DNA from: Pantoea ananatis LMG 2665
GTDB taxonomy: Bacteria > Pseudomonadota > Gammaproteobacteria > Enterobacterales > Enterobacteriaceae
Assembly: GCF_000710035.2 (NCBI RefSeq)
Contig: NZ_JMJJ01000005.1
Coordinates: forward strand, 124,001-188,000
DNA: 64,000 bases
Direction: 5' to 3'
Below, one piece after another: positions 29,812-42,493 of this stretch. Both the position numbers and the translations under genes were made by a program. The notes below the pieces were generated by a model that worked only from the letters and a program-made list of their open reading frames with translations, was not told the DNA's origin and did no database searches. Each line of letters starts with the position of its first letter. Within the stretch, counting starts at the first letter, position 1.

Positions 29812-30225
29812 TTATCCCTGGATTCGCAAAAACATGCCCGCACGTTCTGGCAGCAATGCCGGTTCGAAACCATAACGGGCATAAAAACCCGGCGAGCCAT
29901 GACTGGCAATCAAACTGATGTAGGCGGAGGGCGGCGCATGGCGCGCTATCCAGGCCATTAACGCCGTCATAATACGATCGCCCACCCCCTTTTTATGATG
30001 TTGTGGCAGCACAGCAATATCGGTAATGACAAAAAAGCAGCCTCCGTCGCCAATCACTCTTCCCATGCCAACCGGCGCGTCCTGATGGCAAACCACCACG
30101 CTGTACAAACCGTTTCTTAACCCCGTCTTTGCGGCCTGTTCCGTTTTGTCACTTAATCCTGCGCTCACTCTGATGTGGCGATAGGTTTCTACAGACGGTA
30201 TTTCTTCCCGAATGATATAGTCCAC
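29812..30225 (-). CDS. GNAT-family N-acetyltransferase
   Basis: A 137-residue single-domain acetyltransferase. The acetyl-CoA loop QHHKKGVGDRIM (about 77-88) follows the beta-strand ITDIAVLP, and the C-terminal end SPGFYARYGFEP is typical of GNAT enzymes. The frame is open to 30354, but that would overlap the divergent LysR gene. GTG at 30225 has AGGGGG nine bases upstream, so it is taken as the start. Substrate unknown. Convergent with mdtI. Confidence 0.8.
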   Translation of the reverse strand: MDYIIREEIPSVETYRHIRVSAGLSDKTEQAAKTGLRNGLYSVVVCHQDAPVGMGRVIGDGGCFFVITDIAVLPQHHKKGVGDRIMTALMAWIARHAPPSAYISLIASHGSPGFYARYGFEPALLPERAGMFLRIQG

Positions 30226-30307
30226 GTTACTGACCCCCTGGTAATATAAATATCCAACCCTTCTCGGTTTGATTGATATTAATGGTGAAAAAACGCGAGA
30301 TATAACG

Positions 30308-31225
30308 ATGATTTCTGCGCCAAACGGTGAGTTAAACTCACCTGTAGCAGGCAACCGCCTGCCCTCGTTAATGGCGCTGCGCTGTTTTGAAGCGGCGGCG
30401 CGTTTCGAAAGTTTTGCCCGTGCAGCAGACGAACTGCATCTTACGCCCGGTGCTGTCAGCCGGGCGGTGCGCGTACTTGAAGAGGATTTAGGTGTTGCGC
30501 TGTTTGCGCGTCGTAACCGGAAAGTCTGTCTGACAGAAGCAGGCGAACAGCTGGCTGACGCGGTCAGTCACGGCTTCGCCATGATCTCCCGCAGCGTAAA
30601 CCGCTTACGCGCGGGAACGCGCCAGCGCGTGCTGTCATGTGAGCCCACGTTATTAATGCGCTGGCTGATTCCACGCTGGGGCGATTTTGAGGCGCGCTTC
30701 GGTAAAAATGAAATCCATCTGGTCGCGGCCAGTGGCGCATTCTCGTTTGATCAGGGGATTGATTTTGCGCTGCGCCGCAATGATTTTACTCACGTATCGC
30801 CCTGCCATATCGAACACTTGTTCAGGGAAAAGGTGGGACCGGTATGCCGCCCCGATCGCGTCACGGTCTGGTTCGACAGCGAGCGTCCGGGTTTGAATCC
30901 GGACGCGCCTTTACTGCTCTCCAGAAGCCGCCCGGAGGCGTGGCAGGTCTGGGCGACGGCGATGCAGATACCGGCTCCCGTTAACGTGCAGCAGTGTTTC
31001 GAACATTTTTATTTTAGCCTGCAGGCGGCGGTAGCCGGGATCGGCGTAGCCATTGGACCCTGGCCGCTCGTTAAAGATGATATTCAAAGCGGCATACTGG
31101 CCGCACCAATGGGGTTTGTGGAAGATGGCTCAGAGTATTGCCTGTTCTCGCCTGAGGTCGCAAAGGCAGGAACGCTTGAGCGCGACCTCACAGACTGGCT
31201 GCACGAAATCAGTGGAACAGCGTAA
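30308..31225 (+). CDS. LysR-family transcriptional regulator (GcvA-like)
   Basis: A 305-residue regulator. The winged HTH lies in about 17-77 (LRCFEAAARFESFARAADEL, LTPGAVSRAVRVLEEDLGV, LFARRNRKVCLTEAGEQL). The type I periplasmic-binding-like effector domain follows, with FDFALRR-like and AAVAGIGVAIGPWPLV segments typical of the GcvA/TrpI group. An upstream TTG at 30269 is in frame but less likely. It is divergent from the GNAT gene with an 82-bp gap, so it may control that gene; its true target is unknown. Confidence 0.85.
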   Translation: MISAPNGELNSPVAGNRLPSLMALRCFEAAARFESFARAADELHLTPGAVSRAVRVLEEDLGVALFARRNRKVCLTEAGEQLADAVSHGFAMISRSVNRLRAGTRQRVLSCEPTLLMRWLIPRWGDFEARFGKNEIHLVAASGAFSFDQGIDFALRRNDFTHVSPCHIEHLFREKVGPVCRPDRVTVWFDSERPGLNPDAPLLLSRSRPEAWQVWATAMQIPAPVNVQQCFEHFYFSLQAAVAGIGVAIGPWPLVKDDIQSGILAAPMGFVEDGSEYCLFSPEVAKAGTLERDLTDWLHEISGTA

Positions 31226-31262
31226 TCGTCGCTCGCGTTGTCGCCTCGCGCCTGGCCGGGGC

Positions 31263-32009
31263 TTAGCTGTATTGCACCAGCATCTGCAATGCCTCATCAA
31301 ACTGCCCTTTCGCTTCGGCCTCGCGAAAGTAGCGCACGCGTTCCACACAGACTTCGGTGGGCGTTGTGCCGCTGTGCAATAAGGTCATAACCTCATCGGC
31401 GAAGGCATCAAGCGGCATGCTGTCAGGATCCTGAGACTGCCCGGGCGCTAACTCGGTTTGCACCTGTGGCGGGATAATCTCAATCACCTCAACCTTCCCT
31501 TTTAACAGCGGCCGAAGGGCTGCGGTATAGGAGTGAAGTGCCGCTTTAGTGGCGCTGTAGGTCGGCGACGCAGGGAAAGGGACAAATGCCAGCCCGGACG
31601 ACACGTTAATAATAGCCGCAGCGGGCTGAGCACTCAGGTGATCGATTAGCGCATCAGTGAGCCTGACGGGCGCAATAAAATTGGTTTCGGTCATTCTCAC
31701 AACATCGCTCAGGTCGCGGCGTGAAGTGATGTCCTCAGGGCTAAAGACGCCAGCATTGTTGACTAAAACATTCAGGTGCGGATACGTCTGGAGCAGCAGA
31801 GGAATGGCGTGACTGACGTCATCCGCATCGGTGACATCTAAAACCCAGGTCGCTATGCCTTCTCGTCCGGCCGCCGCGTCGTCCAGCGCGTCCTGACGAC
31901 GTCCGGTAATAATCACCTTGTTCCCGGCGTCATGCCAGCGATGCGCCAGTGCGCGCCCAATGCCCGTTCCCCCACCGGTGATCAACAATGTATTGCCGTG
32001 CTTATTCAT
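31263..32009 (-). CDS. short-chain dehydrogenase/reductase (DltE-like)
   Basis: This 248-residue classical SDR has the cofactor motif TGGGTGIG (11-18), NNAG (84-87) and the catalytic Y151 and K155 in YSATK with Ser around 137. The basic residues after the second strand (TGRRQD) suggest NADP preference. The frame opens at 32036, but ATG 32009 has GGGAG eight bases upstream. Substrate unknown. Convergent with the LysR gene and divergent from the acyltransferase. Confidence 0.85.
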   Translation of the reverse strand: MNKHGNTLLITGGGTGIGRALAHRWHDAGNKVIITGRRQDALDDAAAGREGIATWVLDVTDADDVSHAIPLLLQTYPHLNVLVNNAGVFSPEDITSRRDLSDVVRMTETNFIAPVRLTDALIDHLSAQPAAAIINVSSGLAFVPFPASPTYSATKAALHSYTAALRPLLKGKVEVIEIIPPQVQTELAPGQSQDPDSMPLDAFADEVMTLLHSGTTPTEVCVERVRYFREAEAKGQFDEALQMLVQYS

Positions 32010-32190
32010 CTTGCGTGCTCCCGTTTGAACCGCCATAAATAATCAGCGAGCGCATTATCTCGCCGATTAATTATTAACCACAGCGTCAGAATCCTCTCAC
32101 TTTTTTCTCAACGGGTGGACTTAACCACCACGTTAGGGCTTAGTTACCGCCTTAGTGCAAGTATAACTAACTGATTAACGGGGTTTTACC

Positions 32191-33324
32191 ATGTCTGCGA
32201 CACGAGGTTGGTCCACGGAACTGGAGGGGTTACGCGGCATCGCTTCTCTTTGGGTACTGCTGGGACACATAAGTCTGCTTATCCATTGCCATATTACCTT
32301 GATCTCCTCACCCGGCATTGGCGTGGATCTCTTTATCCTGCTTTCGGGCTATCTGATGGCAAAAAACTATGTGGAACGCCAGCACAAGGAGCCCTGGCAA
32401 CGCGCGGAAACCATTAAAAAATTCTGGTTACGCCGTTTTTTCCGCATTGCCCCGCTTTATTATCTGCTGCTGGCGGTTGCCCTGATCTATGGCCCCTGGT
32501 TTGGTGAGATGCGCGATACCATTGCCCAGTTTTATTCCGGGACCGCAACAGAATCCTCACGCTATGCGGATCAGTCGTTCATGAACGTGCTGACGCATCT
32601 GTCATTCCTGTTTGGCGTGCTGCCCGCCTATGGATTCAATACCACGCTGCCCGACTGGAGCATTGGGCTGGAAATGCAGTTCTATCTGCTGTTTCCGTTT
32701 ATGATGCTGGCGGTGATGCGCTTCGGTTACGCGACCGCCCTGCTAAGCATGATGGCGCTGAGTTGCGCAGGCCGTTACCTGCTGCCCGACTACTATGAAG
32801 CCTTTGAAATGCCGTCAATGATTCTGATTAAACTGAATATGTTTATTTCAGGCATGCTGCTGGCTGAAGCGGTACGCCGTAAATCCCTGCTGTACGTGCT
32901 GTTTGCCCTTGCCGGACCGGCCGTAAGCGTGCTGATTGGGCTGGGTGCCATTAAGCTGCAGGTGATGCTGGAAGCCTTTATGATTATCGGTATGGCGGCC
33001 GTGCTCTGGCAGTATCAGGAAAGCAGCCTGATGGCAAAACTGATCCGCGTTCCGCGTAAGGTGTTAAACAACCGTCTGAGTACATGGCTGGGCGATGTGT
33101 CGTTTTCGGTCTACTTGCTGCATCTGCTGATCGTGATCCCGGCCATTGCGCTGTTGCTCAATCAAACGGACATTGAGTATCAAAATGATCTGACGCGTTT
33201 TTTGATTGTTTGTGCCGTATCGATTCCGGTGACCTACGCGCTGGCATCATTACTGTTTAACTGTGTGGAAAAACCGGGAATAAAACTGGGCAAGAAGTTT
33301 CTGGCGCCCAGGCCTGCACGCTGA
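32191..33324 (+). CDS. membrane acyltransferase 3 family protein (OafA/YrhL type)
   Basis: A 377-residue protein with about ten membrane segments. The family start TELEGLRGIASLWVLLGH (conserved Arg-Gly and His26) and FFRIAPLYY are clear. It lacks an extra C-terminal SGNH domain. Members O-acylate surface polysaccharides or lipids; the acceptor here is unknown. No polysaccharide cluster lies next to it. Followed by a strong terminator. Confidence 0.85.
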   Translation: MSATRGWSTELEGLRGIASLWVLLGHISLLIHCHITLISSPGIGVDLFILLSGYLMAKNYVERQHKEPWQRAETIKKFWLRRFFRIAPLYYLLLAVALIYGPWFGEMRDTIAQFYSGTATESSRYADQSFMNVLTHLSFLFGVLPAYGFNTTLPDWSIGLEMQFYLLFPFMMLAVMRFGYATALLSMMALSCAGRYLLPDYYEAFEMPSMILIKLNMFISGMLLAEAVRRKSLLYVLFALAGPAVSVLIGLGAIKLQVMLEAFMIIGMAAVLWQYQESSLMAKLIRVPRKVLNNRLSTWLGDVSFSVYLLHLLIVIPAIALLLNQTDIEYQNDLTRFLIVCAVSIPVTYALASLLFNCVEKPGIKLGKKFLAPRPAR

Positions 33325-33327
33325 TGA

Positions 33328-33359
33328 AAAGATGGCTCGCACTGGCGAGCCATCTTTTT
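33328..33359. terminator. terminator between the acyltransferase and the small secreted protein gene
   Basis: AAGATGGCTCGC-(loop)-GCGAGCCATCTT followed by TTT: a 12-bp stem with A/T flanks on both sides, usable in both directions. Confidence 0.88.
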
Positions 33360-33362
33360 ACT

Positions 33363-33557
33363 TCACAATGCTTTACCCACGTCGTGCTGCCTCTCCCTCA
33401 CATGCTCATCCGGTGATTCCGGCGTATCTGCGATGCTGCTGTGCGTCTTTAATCCCGCATAATGGGCGGGATCGGCCCTGCTGTGCGTCAGACTTTGCGC
33501 CGTTGCGCCGAATGAAATGATCAAAAACAACCAGGCCACTGCTAACGGTTTCCTCAT
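33363..33557 (-). CDS. small predicted secreted protein, unknown
   Basis: A 64-residue ORF with a clear signal peptide, MRKPLAVAWLFLIISFGATA, cut before QS. The mature part is about 44 residues, hydrophilic and cysteine-free (HYAGLKTHSSIADTPESPDE). A GGGAAAG site is a few bases before the ATG, and a bidirectional terminator follows the stop. I do not recognise the family. Signal peptide, ribosome site and terminator make it more than a chance ORF, but codon evidence is thin. Confidence 0.55.
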   Translation of the reverse strand: MRKPLAVAWLFLIISFGATAQSLTHSRADPAHYAGLKTHSSIADTPESPDEHVRERQHDVGKAL

Positions 33558-33645
33558 TGTGCTTTCCCATGCTGTGAATGGAGTCGCTATAGTGAAGAAA
33601 CTGGCGTAATGAACTGTCTGATAAACTTAAAATTCATGTCAAGAT

Positions 33646-33661
33646 TGTTACCCCGATCACA
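33646..33661. promoter_or_regulatory. candidate CRP-cAMP site
   Basis: TGTTA-N6-TCACA matches nine of ten core positions of TGTGA-N6-TCACA. It is about 90 bp upstream of the small secreted protein gene and 450 bp from the chemoreceptor gene, so the former is the likelier target. Confidence 0.4.
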
Positions 33662-34050
33662 TATTTATCGGACGTATACGCGCTGTGTTCGTCGCACAGG
33701 CACACCTTACCCAACGCCGTCACTTCAGAGTTTGATCTGTTGGGTAGCGTGACGGGATCACTGATGAGCAACAGAGTGGCGAGCGCAGATCCAGGCCCGC
33801 TACGAGGTCATGTCTGCCCTTCGCTGCCCGTCGATCCGGGTTAGCGGCAACCACCATTTAAATTTATGATTTAATAAAAAACGCCCCCTCAACCTGACTC
33901 AATACATCAACCCATTGCATATTTTTCGGCCATTACCTTACGATATTCAAGACATAACAAAAATATCGTCATCTATTGATTAATATCATTTTTTAAATTC
34001 AAAATAATAATATTAACGATACTTATGTAAATTTTGGCCTTTTTGTTAAT

Positions 34051-34074
34051 CATTTTCCTGACGCGTGCCGATAG
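34051..34074 (+). promoter_or_regulatory. flagellar sigma-28 (FliA)-type promoter of chemoreceptor gene 1
   Basis: GCCGATAG at 34067-34074 matches the FliA -10 (GCCGATAA) at seven of eight bases, 33 bp before the ATG. The -35 is poor. Confidence 0.55.
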
Positions 34075-34107
34075 TGAACAAAACAGCAATCCATCGGGAA
34101 CATATTT

Positions 34108-35652
34108 ATGAAAATCTCCACTCGTCTTGCAACCGGTTTCGGTTTGTTAATTTTGCTTTCCATTATCTGCACCTCTGTCTCACTTAACTCGCTGCATAAC
34201 GCTAAAACCGGAATGGATGAGGTCGTGAATGTCAAAATGCGGAAGTACCAGTTGATTCTTGATATGCGCGGCGAACTCAGGGATTTGGCGATAGCCGTGC
34301 GAAATCTGGCCTTGTTGAGCGACGTTAAGGAAATGCAGCCTGAATGGGAGCGTCTTGAAGCGCAAAAAAAACTGTTCGCGGAAAACCGTGAAACGCTTGA
34401 GGTGATCATGCAAAGCCAGTCCACGGCTGAAGAACAGGCTGCCTTAAACCACATTAAAGAACTGGAAGGCACGGTGATGAGCGCTTTCGAAGCTGCCGGG
34501 CAACTGGGGCTGAAGAATGAGCGAGATGAAGCGACGCGTTATCTCATGGAGACCTTGCGCCCCTTGCAACGCAATATGCTGGATGCGCTAAACAAAACCA
34601 CAGACATTCTCATGCATAACAGCCGCAACGCGGTGGAAGTTAACAGCGTGGCAACCAGCCGGGCGTCCTTGACGCTGGTGTTTTTATCCGTGCTTTCCGT
34701 GCTGTTCTCCCTCGCCACCGGCTATGTCATCACCCGGGTGTTAATGCGCCAGTTGGGTGGTGAGCCTGCCCAGGCCCAGGAACTGGCGGCCGCGATTGCC
34801 TCGGGCGATTTGACCGCCAGCGTCACGCTCCGCCGTAATGATTCCACCAGCCTGCTGGCTTCACTGGATGGTATGCAGGCTAAACTGCGTGCTCTGGTGT
34901 CAGAGATCAAACAGACCTCGGGTAACGTTGCGCTGGCAGCGGAAGAGATCGCCCAGGGGAACACGGAGCTGTCCTCACGGACCGAACAGCAGGCCGCCGC
35001 CCTGCAGGAAACCGCAGCCAGCATGGAACAGCTCACCGCCACGGTGAAAAGTAACGCCGCCGGTGCGCAAAGCACTGCATCAACTGCCCGTGAGACCGCC
35101 GTGCTGGCGCGCAGTGGCGAAAGCGACGTACACCGGATGTCGGAAACCATGAACGACATTTCGCTGAGCGCGTCTAAAATTCGCGATATCACCGGCGTTA
35201 TTGAGGGCATCGCCTTCCAGACCAATATCCTGGCCCTCAATGCCGCAGTAGAGGCCGCGCGTGCTGGCGAACAGGGCCGGGGTTTTGCCGTTGTCGCAGG
35301 TGAAGTCCGCACCCTGGCCCAGCGCAGCGCGACCGCAGCAAAAGAGATTAAGTCGCTGATTGAGCAAGCGGTTGAACAGGTTGGCAGCGGCGTCAAAGTC
35401 GCCAACGGTACAGGTGAAAGCATCCTCAAAATCGTCAGCATGGTCGGCGACCTGGCCAGCGCGATGGATGAGATCTCACTGGCCTCCTCCGAACAAATGC
35501 AGGGCATTTCTCAGGTGAGCGTCGCCGTCAGCCAGATGGACAGCGTCACCCAGAACAACGCGGCGCTGGTTGAAGAGTCATCCTCTGCTTCTCAGTCTCT
35601 TTCTGAACAGGCGCACGCATTACGCGGCATGGTAGAAGCGTTCCGGGTATAA
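34108..35652 (+). CDS. methyl-accepting chemotaxis protein (copy 1)
   Basis: A 514-residue transmembrane chemoreceptor. TM1 is about 9-27. A periplasmic helical ligand domain covers about 28-186, TM2 187-206 and HAMP 207-260. The signalling coiled coil has the hairpin tip [20 protein letters not shown] (366-385). Methylation-type QETAASMEQ is near 300. The C-terminus GMVEAFRV lacks the NWETF-like CheR tether. A FliA -10 precedes it. Ligand unknown. It is the same length as copy 2 at 40809-42353 and faces a convergent MEKHLA-domain gene. Confidence 0.93.
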   Translation: MKISTRLATGFGLLILLSIICTSVSLNSLHNAKTGMDEVVNVKMRKYQLILDMRGELRDLAIAVRNLALLSDVKEMQPEWERLEAQKKLFAENRETLEVIMQSQSTAEEQAALNHIKELEGTVMSAFEAAGQLGLKNERDEATRYLMETLRPLQRNMLDALNKTTDILMHNSRNAVEVNSVATSRASLTLVFLSVLSVLFSLATGYVITRVLMRQLGGEPAQAQELAAAIASGDLTASVTLRRNDSTSLLASLDGMQAKLRALVSEIKQTSGNVALAAEEIAQGNTELSSRTEQQAAALQETAASMEQLTATVKSNAAGAQSTASTARETAVLARSGESDVHRMSETMNDISLSASKIRDITGVIEGIAFQTNILALNAAVEAARAGEQGRGFAVVAGEVRTLAQRSATAAKEIKSLIEQAVEQVGSGVKVANGTGESILKIVSMVGDLASAMDEISLASSEQMQGISQVSVAVSQMDSVTQNNAALVEESSSASQSLSEQAHALRGMVEAFRV

Positions 35653-35690
35653 GCCTGTCAGCACACGGCAGAAAGGCGTCGTCGCGCCGA

Positions 35691-36158
35691 TCAGAACGCT
35701 GCCAACGCGTGACGGGGGCTGGGCCAGAACAGTGCGGCCTGGCCCCATCCCGCCTCATCGCGTCCGTCTGACTGCCAGACTTCGCCATCGTAGATAATGA
35801 AGCTTTTGCCCTGCTTATCGACACGCGGTCCGCTGTAGCCGGTGGCAATGCCATCGCGTCTGACAATATCCAGCAGGCGCTGTCGTGCTTCCCTGTCGAA
35901 AGGCCCGGCACTGAGTCGTGACGGCAGTTGCCGTATCTCTTCCGCACTGTATTTGAAGCAGTTCAGAGCACAACGATTGGCATAGACAAACACGGGATCG
36001 GCTGCGGTACTGTGGGCAAGAATGCTGAACGGCGCCTGTTCATGCAGCCACTGATAACGGTCATCGATATCATGAGGACAGTAAAGCCCATGTCCGGTGA
36101 GCGATCGGTAGCGTTCATCAATACGCTTCAGTAAGGTCAGTGGGGGTACAGTCGACAC
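35691..36158 (-). CDS. MEKHLA/PAS-like domain protein
   Basis: A 155-residue protein made almost wholly of one MEKHLA (PAS-related sensor) domain: LLKRIDERYRSLTGHGLYCP at the start, DPVFVYANRCALNCF in the middle and GYSGPRVDKQGKSFIIYDGEVW near the end. The AAGGAG ribosome site touches ATG 36164, which is too close; GTG 36158, six bases away, is taken as the start. No output domain is present. It is convergent with chemoreceptor copy 1 (38 bp apart), and a decayed copy follows copy 2, suggesting a linked unit. Confidence 0.75.
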   Translation of the reverse strand: MSTVPPLTLLKRIDERYRSLTGHGLYCPHDIDDRYQWLHEQAPFSILAHSTAADPVFVYANRCALNCFKYSAEEIRQLPSRLSAGPFDREARQRLLDIVRRDGIATGYSGPRVDKQGKSFIIYDGEVWQSDGRDEAGWGQAALFWPSPRHALAAF

Positions 36159-36393
36159 GATCATCTCCTTTGCAAGCGGCAGGATACGAGGAGCTAATGT
36201 GGCGGGATGCGCGCTGAAAATCAAGCACGCGCAACGGTGGAGAGGCATGACGCGGCAGTGCACACTAGAATATTGACGACTCTCTCGCGCGATCCACAGG
36301 GTTATCCCTCACGGCATTCGATTCTCCTGGTTTGCCCTGTCTGCGCTAAAGACAGCCAGCTTGAACGCGAACCCAGGCTGGCTGACGGGCGCT

Positions 36394-39335
<2,942 letters not shown>

Positions 39336-39472
39336 TTAAGTTCCTCACGTAACGATTATAAGGATATATCGTTAAAGTCAATGTAAACGCAGCCAAAATA
39401 AGGCAGTCACGCCTCTGGCAGAGTGAGACATTAACGACTTCGTGAGCGCCCTCATGGTTTTAATTTTCATCA

Positions 39473-39505
39473 TGACGTCTATTTTCATGGCAATAACTAG
39501 ACATC
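39473..39505. promoter_or_regulatory. candidate GntR operator between the PTS operon and its regulator gene
   Basis: Two inverted half-sites, GACGTCTA and TAGACATC, stand 16 bases apart within the 279-bp divergent region. GTCTA/TAGAC halves are common for GntR/UTRA repressors. Placement suits control of both promoters. Confidence 0.35.
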
Positions 39506-39614
39506 TCACAGCGCGGCTATAGGAAATAAAAAATCTATTTATTTATCCCCCTGCACGCATTAACTTTATGCCAGGCCTGTTGACGGTTATGTCTCCCTCT
39601 CAGGAGGTACAAAA

Positions 39615-40319
39615 GTGATCTATAAATTTATCGCTGACAAACTGCGTCTCCGGCTAAATTCGCCCTTTGTCGCGGTCGGGAGTGCTATTCCGGCTGAAAA
39701 AGTGCTCGCCACAGAGTTTGGCGTGGCGAGAATGACCTTGCGTAAGGCAATAGATTTACTGGTCAGAGAGGGGTTGCTGGAGCGACGGCATGGCAGCGGA
39801 ACCTACGTGTCCGCAAAGGATATCAGTCATGAAACCAGTTCGCTCACCGGGCTGGCAGAAGTCTTACGTCTGCAGGGAAAAGAGGTGATCAGTAAGGTAC
39901 TGGCGTTCGAGTTAATCGCCGCGCCTCCCGCCATAGCCGATCAGTTACGCATAAACAGTGGTGAACGCCTCTTTTTCTCACGTCGGTTACGTTATGTTGA
40001 TGAAAAGCTGCTGATGCTCGAAGAAAGTTATATGCCAGTGAAAATATTCCCTGACCTTAGCCTGGCCCATTTGGAAAAATCTAAATTTGACTATATCGAG
40101 CAGGAGTGTGGCATTGTTTTAGAGGGCAATTATGAGTCATTAAGACCGGTTTTATCCGATAAGCGCCTGTCGCACCTGATGGATATCGCTGAAAAAACCC
40201 TCCTACTCAGAGTCGATTCGCTTTCATACAGCAATACGGGCTCATTTATCAACTACGCCGTGATGTACAGAAACACCCACGATTATCAGGTTAACTACCA
40301 TTTACGACGCACGGGTTGA
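39615..40319 (+). CDS. GntR-family regulator with UTRA domain, likely control of the alpha-glucoside operon
   Basis: A 234-residue protein with a GTG start seven bases after AGGAGG. The winged HTH is at about 20-68 (AEKVLATEFGVARMTLRKAI, ERRHGSGTYV). The UTRA effector domain follows (SSLTGLAEVLRLQGKEVISKV.. to the end). UTRA regulators bind phosphosugars or similar small molecules. Divergence from aglAB suggests it is the local repressor sensing a phospho-alpha-glucoside; this is inference. Length is normal for the family. Confidence 0.88.
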   Translation: MIYKFIADKLRLRLNSPFVAVGSAIPAEKVLATEFGVARMTLRKAIDLLVREGLLERRHGSGTYVSAKDISHETSSLTGLAEVLRLQGKEVISKVLAFELIAAPPAIADQLRINSGERLFFSRRLRYVDEKLLMLEESYMPVKIFPDLSLAHLEKSKFDYIEQECGIVLEGNYESLRPVLSDKRLSHLMDIAEKTLLLRVDSLSYSNTGSFINYAVMYRNTHDYQVNYHLRRTG

Positions 40320-40808
40320 GTGATCAGAGATGTCAGTACGCTTCATCAATGCGCCAGAGCGCCTCTCAGGTGTAATATAATCGCCCGTTCGAATCACAGG
40401 TGCCTTGCGTGAGAGTGAATCTGGCTCACACCCTGCAGCAGGGGGCTATATTTATTGGGGACAGGTGAACGTGTCGTCTTATCTGTGCATTTACGAAAAA
40501 CGCCACACATTAGGAAAATGACAAGAATTATTTCAAATCAAGGTCAGCGCAGTGCTGCCCTCGCCGTTCATATATCGCGCCAGCGCGCTGCTGTGTTTAC
40601 TAAAAGCATTTTAAATATCAATTACCCTCTCCTGATTACCTGCACTCAATTGATTAATTGAACTTATAAGTCCTTTTAAAGGACCATTACTCTGGAAACT
40701 TCCACCCTGCTTGCGGAATTTACTGTTTCAGAAATATGTCTATTTTATTAATTTTTTACACGTCTTTTGCCGATAAGAACGCTGAACTTAACTTTCAGGA
40801 ATTCTAAG
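40320..40808. other. 489-bp region before chemoreceptor gene 2
   Basis: No gene was recognised. It contains a short hairpin CCCTG-CAG-CAGGG near 40430-40445 that could end the GntR transcript, and an AT-rich stretch from about 40580 onward. The right end carries a FliA-type promoter. Confidence 0.5.
40750..40776 (+). promoter_or_regulatory. flagellar sigma-28 (FliA)-type promoter of chemoreceptor gene 2
   Basis: GCCGATAA at 40769-40776 is a perfect FliA -10 element, 32 bp before the ATG. The -35 region is T-rich (AATTTTTT) and imperfect. Confidence 0.65.
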
Positions 40809-42353
40809 ATGAAAATCTCCACGCGTCTGGCAATCGGTTTTGGCCTGTTAATTCTGCTTTTTATTATCTGTATTACTATTTCTTTTAAAGCACTGCATTC
40901 CGCCAGCACCGGTATGGATGATGCGGTCAATGTTAAGATGCGAAAATATCAGCTCGCCGTTGATATGCGAGATGAACTGAGAGACATGGCGATTGCCGCG
41001 AGAAACCTCGCGCTTCTCAGCGATGCGAAAGCCATGCAGCCAGAGTGGGAGAGGCTGAAACTGCAAAAAGCAGCTTACTTAAAAAATCGTGAAGCGCTTG
41101 AAACAATCATGCGTAAGGATTCCACGCCCGCCGGACGTGCTGCGCTGGAAAAACTTCAAGCCAATGAAGCGCAGGTGATTTCCGGTCTGGAAAAGGCCGG
41201 TCAGTTTGGCCTGGATAACCGTCCTCAGGAAGCCACAAATTATCTGATGGTGACGGTGCGACCTGCTCAGCGTGCGTTACTCAGTTCACTTGGTGAAATG
41301 ACCAACGTTCAGTTGAATAACAGTCGCAACGCGGTGGAAGAAAATAATCGTTCAACCCGAACCTCAACACTCGTTTTGGTTATCCTGGGCCTGCTTTCCG
41401 TCGTTTTTTCTGTCGCCACCGGATGGATGATTACCCGTTTACTGATGCGCCAGTTAGGGGGCGAGCCTGCTCAGGCCCAAACCATTGCGGCGGCCATTGC
41501 TAACGGCGATCTGACCTCGGCGGTGCACCTGCGTCCTAAGGATACGTCAAGTCTGCTGGCATCCCTTGACGGAATGCAGGCTAAACTTCGCGGCCTGGTT
41601 GTCGAAATCAAAGATTCTTCAGCTAACGTTGCGCTTGCCGCCGATGAAATCGCGCAAGGAAATACCGAATTATCGTCCCGTACTGAAGAGCAGGCTGCCG
41701 CGCTTCAGGAAACCGCTGCCAGCATGGAACAGTTAACCGCGACGGTGAAGAGTAATGCCTCCGGGGCACAGCATACAGCCACATCAGCTCGCGAAACGGC
41801 CAATCTGGCTCAACGCGGCGAAGCAGATATGCAGCGGATGTCGGCAACCATGAAAGACATTTCAGACAGTGCTGCGAAGATTCGTGATATAACCGGCGTG
41901 ATTGAAGGCATTGCTTTTCAGACCAACATTCTGGCGCTCAATGCTGCCGTTGAGGCCGCGCGTGCTGGTGAGCAAGGGCGCGGGTTTGCCGTGGTGGCTG
42001 GCGAAGTCAGAAATCTGGCCCAGCGCAGTGCTACCGCCGCGAAGGAAATTAAAACCTTGATTGAACAGGCCGTTCAGCAGGTTGAAACCGGCGTAACCGT
42101 CGCGAGTGGAACCGGTCAAAGTATACTGAAAATCGTTAACATGGTGGGTGAACTGGCAACGGCTATGGATGAGATCTCGCTGGCCTCTTCCGAACAGATG
42201 CAGGGGATTTCTCAGGTGAGCGTCGCCGTGGGCCAGATGGACAGCGTTACTCAGAACAACGCCGCACTGGTTGAGGAATCATCGTCCGCTTCACAATCCC
42301 TTTCTGAGCAGGCACACGCGCTGCGCGGTATGGTAGAAGCGTTCCGGGTGTAA
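40809..42353 (+). CDS. methyl-accepting chemotaxis protein (copy 2)
   Basis: A 514-residue chemoreceptor with the same length and layout as copy 1: [17 protein letters not shown]1, a helical periplasmic domain, TM2 near 187-206, HAMP and a highly similar signalling domain with [20 protein letters not shown] and the identical end [12 protein letters not shown]. Differences cluster in residues 75-180, the ligand domain, so the two may sense different compounds. CAGGA precedes the ATG at 40809; the frame is open a little further up. Driven by a FliA-type promoter. Confidence 0.93.
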   Translation: MKISTRLAIGFGLLILLFIICITISFKALHSASTGMDDAVNVKMRKYQLAVDMRDELRDMAIAARNLALLSDAKAMQPEWERLKLQKAAYLKNREALETIMRKDSTPAGRAALEKLQANEAQVISGLEKAGQFGLDNRPQEATNYLMVTVRPAQRALLSSLGEMTNVQLNNSRNAVEENNRSTRTSTLVLVILGLLSVVFSVATGWMITRLLMRQLGGEPAQAQTIAAAIANGDLTSAVHLRPKDTSSLLASLDGMQAKLRGLVVEIKDSSANVALAADEIAQGNTELSSRTEEQAAALQETAASMEQLTATVKSNASGAQHTATSARETANLAQRGEADMQRMSATMKDISDSAAKIRDITGVIEGIAFQTNILALNAAVEAARAGEQGRGFAVVAGEVRNLAQRSATAAKEIKTLIEQAVQQVETGVTVASGTGQSILKIVNMVGELATAMDEISLASSEQMQGISQVSVAVGQMDSVTQNNAALVEESSSASQSLSEQAHALRGMVEAFRV

Positions 42354-42399
42354 ACGCCCTTTCGCACAGGAGGGAGAAACGCGATCGCGCCGGTTTCGT

Positions 42400-42480
42400 T
42401 TCTGCCATCCTGTTGCGTGAGCCGGGCCAGTAGCGTGCGGCCTGGTGAACACCATCCCCGCTGTCTGGGCCGTCATGGTG
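42400..42480 (-). pseudogene. decayed remnant of a second MEKHLA-domain gene
   Basis: On the minus strand one frame reads DGPDSGDGVHQAARYWPGSR. This aligns with the intact MEKHLA protein's DGRDEAGWGQAALFWPSPR. The matching QAA codon lies 91 bases past the stop of chemoreceptor copy 2, against 89 bases past copy 1. The rest of the gene is gone. It indicates that receptor and MEKHLA gene were duplicated together. Confidence 0.65.
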
Positions 42481-42493
42481 AGCGTTGAAAGGC

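Larger units (their letters stand above)
33558..34107. other. 550-bp region before chemoreceptor gene 1
   Basis: No gene was recognised. The left part holds the CRP-like site. The right part (about 33850-34050) is very AT-rich, unlike the coding DNA around it, and leads to a FliA-type -10. Such AT-rich DNA is often an H-NS target; that is inference. Confidence 0.5.

Noticed and set aside
40384..40402. tRNA-like T-loop GTTCGAATC after the GntR gene
   Set aside because: No acceptor, D-arm or anticodon arm surrounds it, and there is no CCA or matching stem; a short chance match, not a tRNA fragment that can be supported.
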